From: JALHNI01 sp031367405 | GTDB taxonomy: Bacteria; Acidobacteriota; Terriglobia; Bryobacterales; Bryobacteraceae | Length of the DNA stretch: 23,301 nucleotides | Direction of reading: 5' to 3' | Assembly (NCBI GenBank): GCA_031367405.1 | Contig: JANLPT010000158.1 | Coordinates: 1 to 23,301, forward strand | Shown here: in pieces, positions 20,506-23,301 of the stretch | Numbering within the stretch: position 1 is the first letter of the stretch | How the letters are laid out: each line of letters starts with the position of its first letter | Program-made: the position numbers and the translations under genes | The notes under the pieces: generated by a model | Databases searched by the model: none | What the model was told of the DNA's origin: nothing | Seen by the model: only the letters and a program-made list of their open reading frames with translations

Positions 20506-23082
20506 ATGAAGGAGATGACCCGATTACTCGTCCTCTTCGTCGCCGCTGGCAATCTCTCGGCGCAGTCGCTCGGCAACGCCGGACGGATCGACGGCCGGGT
20601 AACCGACCCCTCAGGGGCCGCTGTCGCCGGGGCCAGCATCGAGATCGTGAACCCCCTCACCAGCTATCGCCAAGCGACCAAGAGCGAGGCTGACGGCAGT
20701 TACCGCTTTCGTCAACTTCCGTTCAACCAATACCATCTTGAGGTAACGGCGAGCGGCTTCGCGAATTTCGCCAGCGACCTGGCCGTGCGCACCCCAGTAC
20801 CGCTCACGCTGCCGGTGAAGCTGAGTTTGGCGACCGGCGTCTCCAGCGTCAACGTAGAAGCCTTTGGCGCTGATTTACTCGAGAACGTGACCTTCCCGCA
20901 CAATGATATTGACGCCAAGGGCCTCGCCAAGATGGCCTTATTCTCGCCCGCGTCGGGCTTGAGCGACGCACTGATCCTAGGGTCACCGGGCGTTGTTGCA
21001 GACGCTAACGGCTTCTTCCATCCGATTGGCGACCACGCGCAGACCAGCTTTATCGTAGACGGCCAACCGATCAGCGACCAGCAGTCGAAAGCCTTTTCCA
21101 CGCAGATTCCGGTCAATGCGATTCAGTCTCTCGAAGTGATCACCGGCGCGCCCGGTGCCGAGTATGGCGACAAGACGTCGCTCGTGGTGGCGACCACCAC
21201 CAAGTCCGGGCTGGGCCGTCCGGAGGGCTATGGCAGTTTACAGTCGGGCTATGGCTCCTTCGGCACCACGCAGACGGAAGCTACCCTCGGTGCTGGGAAC
21301 GCGCGCTTCGGTAACTTCGTCGCGCTCACCGCCGGGCGCAGCGGACGCTTCCTCGACACGCCCGAATTCAGGCCCTTCCACGACATCGGCGATCATCAAA
21401 CCATCTTTGATCGGGTCGATTATCAGCCCAACGCGAAGCATGCGTTCCATCTGAATATTCTCGGTGGCCGCAATTCGTTCCAGGTCCCCAATACTTACGA
21501 GCAACCGGATCAGGATCAACGCCAACGCACCACGACGGCTAACGTCGGTTTCGGCTGGATCTATTCGGCCTCGCCGTCGACGCTGCTCACCGTGAATCCA
21601 TTTGTCCGGCAAGATCGAGTGACTTACTTCGCGAGCCCCAACCCGGCCGATGATTCGCCGATTACCTTGGGGCAAGACCGGCATTTGACGAACTGGGGCA
21701 CCCGCGTCGATCTCTCGCACGTGGCAGGCCGCCACTCAATCAAAGCAGGGTATCAGGGCCTGCAGACGCGCCTGGCGGAGAATTTTTTCCTCGGCATCAC
21801 CAGTAACGGCTATAACCCCATCTGCGTTGACAAAAACGGCGGCGCGGCCGGCCCCAACGCTGTCAAGGATCCCGTTCGCTGTGCTGGACTGGGGCTCATC
21901 GCCAACCAAGCTCTTCAGCCCGGATTGGTGCCCTTCGATCTGTCGCGTGGAGGACGGCTTTTCCGCTTCTCCGGCCGCCAGAACGTCAATCAGAACGCCG
22001 CCTATGTCCAGGATCAGTGGCGCGTCGGCGCGCTCAACGTCACGGTGGGCTTCCGGTACGACCGGTATCAGGGCATCGTCAACGCCAACGGTATCCAGCC
22101 CCGGGCCGGCCTCTCCTATCAGATGAAACAAACCGGCACGGTGCTGCGCGCCGCGTTCTCGCGCACTCTGGAAACGCCCTACAACGAGAACCTGATTCTG
22201 TCGAGCTCAACGGGTACCGGGGGCGGGTTGGCCCAAAATATCGCCGGAGCCAAGGCAGTGGAACCGATTCGTCCCGGTAACCGCAACCAATACAACCTCG
22301 GCTTCCAACAGGCCTTGGGTTCGCGTTTGATTGTGGAAGGCGACTATTTCTGGAAGTTCACTCGCAACGCCTATGACTTCGGGGCGGTGCTCACGACGCC
22401 ACTGGTTTTCCCTATCTCCTGGCACAAGAGCAGCATCAGTGGCTTCTCCCTGCGGCTTTCGTCGGTGAGTTGGAAGGGTTGGCAAGGCTACTGGTTGATG
22501 GGCCAAGGCAAGGCGCGGTTCTTTGGCCCGTCCAATGGCGGGCTGATCTTTCCCGATACGCTGGAGGCCGGCGTCTTCCGCATCGACCATGATCAGGCTT
22601 TCCAGTCAACCAGCCACCTCGTTTATCGGGTTCCGAAATCAGACTGGTTTGCGGCTTACACCTGGCGTTATGATTCTGGCTTAGTCTCGGGAGGTATCGA
22701 TTCACGCGAAGCCGCCTTCGGCTTATCGGCCGCCCAGCAGTCGGCGATCGGACTCTACTGTGGAGCCAACCAGGCGTCCCTCAGCAAGCGCCTCACCGGC
22801 TGCGATGACGGCTCATCCTTCGGTGCCACCCGCTATCGCATTCCGGCCGATGGCACCGCAAACCCCGACCACCGGCCCGCCCGCGTGGCACCCCGCCATC
22901 TGCATACGATTTCCTTGGGTAACGACAATCTACTGCACCGCGAACGCTGGAAGTTGACTGCGCGGTTCAATGTCTCGAACCTGACGAATACCCAGCGCCT
23001 GTATAACTTCCTCTCGCCATTCGGCGGCACTCACTTCGTTAATCCTCGCAGTGTCTCCGCCACATTGGGTGTGACATTCTAA
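20506..23082 (+). CDS. TonB-dependent outer-membrane receptor with carboxypeptidase-regulatory-like N-terminal domain
   Basis: The 858-residue protein has a signal peptide (1-20, ending LSAQS). A CarboxypepD_reg-like domain follows (about 27-110: GRIDGRVTDPSGAAVAGASIEI, ADGSYRFRQLPFNQYHLEV), then a plug domain (about 115-235: TSFIVDGQPIS, IQSLEVITGAPGAEYGDKTSLVV). The rest is beta-barrel with alternating aromatic strands. The final residue is Phe (VSATLGVTF), as in the BAM recognition signal. The substrate is not evident; acidobacterial receptors of this type are numerous and many are longer (about 1000 residues or more). Two in-frame ATGs (20506, 20515) occur; AAGGAG lies between them with no spacer to the second, so I kept the first. 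Its stop overlaps the convergent downstream gene. Confidence 0.92.
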   Translation: MKEMTRLLVLFVAAGNLSAQSLGNAGRIDGRVTDPSGAAVAGASIEIVNPLTSYRQATKSEADGSYRFRQLPFNQYHLEVTASGFANFASDLAVRTPVPLTLPVKLSLATGVSSVNVEAFGADLLENVTFPHNDIDAKGLAKMALFSPASGLSDALILGSPGVVADANGFFHPIGDHAQTSFIVDGQPISDQQSKAFSTQIPVNAIQSLEVITGAPGAEYGDKTSLVVATTTKSGLGRPEGYGSLQSGYGSFGTTQTEATLGAGNARFGNFVALTAGRSGRFLDTPEFRPFHDIGDHQTIFDRVDYQPNAKHAFHLNILGGRNSFQVPNTYEQPDQDQRQRTTTANVGFGWIYSASPSTLLTVNPFVRQDRVTYFASPNPADDSPITLGQDRHLTNWGTRVDLSHVAGRHSIKAGYQGLQTRLAENFFLGITSNGYNPICVDKNGGAAGPNAVKDPVRCAGLGLIANQALQPGLVPFDLSRGGRLFRFSGRQNVNQNAAYVQDQWRVGALNVTVGFRYDRYQGIVNANGIQPRAGLSYQMKQTGTVLRAAFSRTLETPYNENLILSSSTGTGGGLAQNIAGAKAVEPIRPGNRNQYNLGFQQALGSRLIVEGDYFWKFTRNAYDFGAVLTTPLVFPISWHKSSISGFSLRLSSVSWKGWQGYWLMGQGKARFFGPSNGGLIFPDTLEAGVFRIDHDQAFQSTSHLVYRVPKSDWFAAYTWRYDSGLVSGGIDSREAAFGLSAAQQSAIGLYCGANQASLSKRLTGCDDGSSFGATRYRIPADGTANPDHRPARVAPRHLHTISLGNDNLLHRERWKLTARFNVSNLTNTQRLYNFLSPFGGTHFVNPRSVSATLGVTF

Positions 23083-23301
23083 GTGCCCCTGGCTCTTAAG
23101 ACGGTTTGGGTGGGGGCGGGGAGCGGGGTGGCTTTTTGGGGTGGTGCGCCGATGAACTTTGCGAGGTCTGCGAGGTAGGTGGCTTGGCGGGGGCTGCGGA
23201 GCCAGGCCGCCCAGTCGGTGGTGGGGGTGATTTCGAATTCTTGGCGCCAGCGGTCCAGGTAGAGCTTTACCTGGGCTTTTTGCTTTTTGTGGGTGAGGTT
23301 A
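23079..23301 (-). CDS. Unrecognised protein, C-terminal fragment at window edge
   Basis: A minus-strand frame stays open from the right edge to a TAG at 23079-23081, giving 73 complete codons. It reads as real protein: a basic start (LTHKKQKAQVKLYLDRW), then RQEFEITPTTDWAAWLRSPRQ and ATYLADLAKFIG, then a Pro/Ala-rich tail ending RARGT. The helix-rich, Trp-containing segment is not a shadow of another gene, since the plus strand is non-coding after 23082. I cannot name the family. Its stop overlaps that of the TonB-receptor gene by 3 nt, tail to tail. Synonymous sites are rich in C (ACC, CCC, GCC), more than in neighbouring genes. Confidence 0.55.
   Translation of the reverse strand, partial: NLTHKKQKAQVKLYLDRWRQEFEITPTTDWAAWLRSPRQATYLADLAKFIGAPPQKATPLPAPTQTVLRARGT

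Noticed and set aside
20199..20660. 153-codon minus-strand open frame across the lhgO to TonB-receptor gap
   Set aside because: It crosses two real genes and the palindromic stretch; its translation has no domain and follows base composition.

Overview
The window looks like chromosome from a moderately GC-rich Gram-negative bacterium. The best guess is Acidobacteriota, order Bryobacterales (Solibacter/Bryobacter relatives). Three things point there. The large YVTN-type beta-propeller protein ends in a domain resembling the Solibacter-type C-terminal domain (TIGR03437-like). There is a TonB-dependent receptor with an N-terminal carboxypeptidase-regulatory domain, a layout typical of that group. 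The Tad locus has an acidobacterial look. This assignment is inference from protein style; no marker gene such as rRNA is present.

Left half (1-13335, minus strand): one long, tightly packed cluster read right to left. It starts with a DUF192 protein and a secreted TPR protein, then the Flp pilin, a polytopic GT-C-like membrane protein, CpaB/RcpC, the secretin CpaC/RcpA, a TadG-like protein, two TadE-like pseudopilins, CpaE/TadZ, TadA, TadB and TadC. An exported amidohydrolase, cut by the left edge, follows. Most junctions are 4-nt ATGA/GTGA overlaps or gaps under 40 nt, so translational coupling is likely. Together these genes should build a Tad/Flp pilus: TadA ATPase on a TadB/TadC inner-membrane platform, TadZ for localisation, a CpaC secretin with CpaB in the outer envelope, and Flp plus minor pseudopilins as fibre. 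No prepilin peptidase (TadV/CpaA) is in the window.

Middle (13336-16915): a 114-bp divergent intergenic region, then a 972-residue exported double beta-propeller protein on the plus strand. About 550 bp of non-coding DNA follow, holding a frameshifted relic of an IPT-like repeat protein on the minus strand and a candidate promoter.

Right part (16916-23301): a GT-C/GT39-like membrane glycosyltransferase (plus), a DUF507 protein with two tandem DUF507 halves (minus), L-2-hydroxyglutarate oxidase LhgO (plus, TTG start), a palindrome-rich intergenic stretch, a TonB-dependent receptor (plus), and the 3' end of an unrecognised minus-strand gene at the edge. I saw no tRNA, rRNA, CRISPR array, intact insertion sequence or phage gene.
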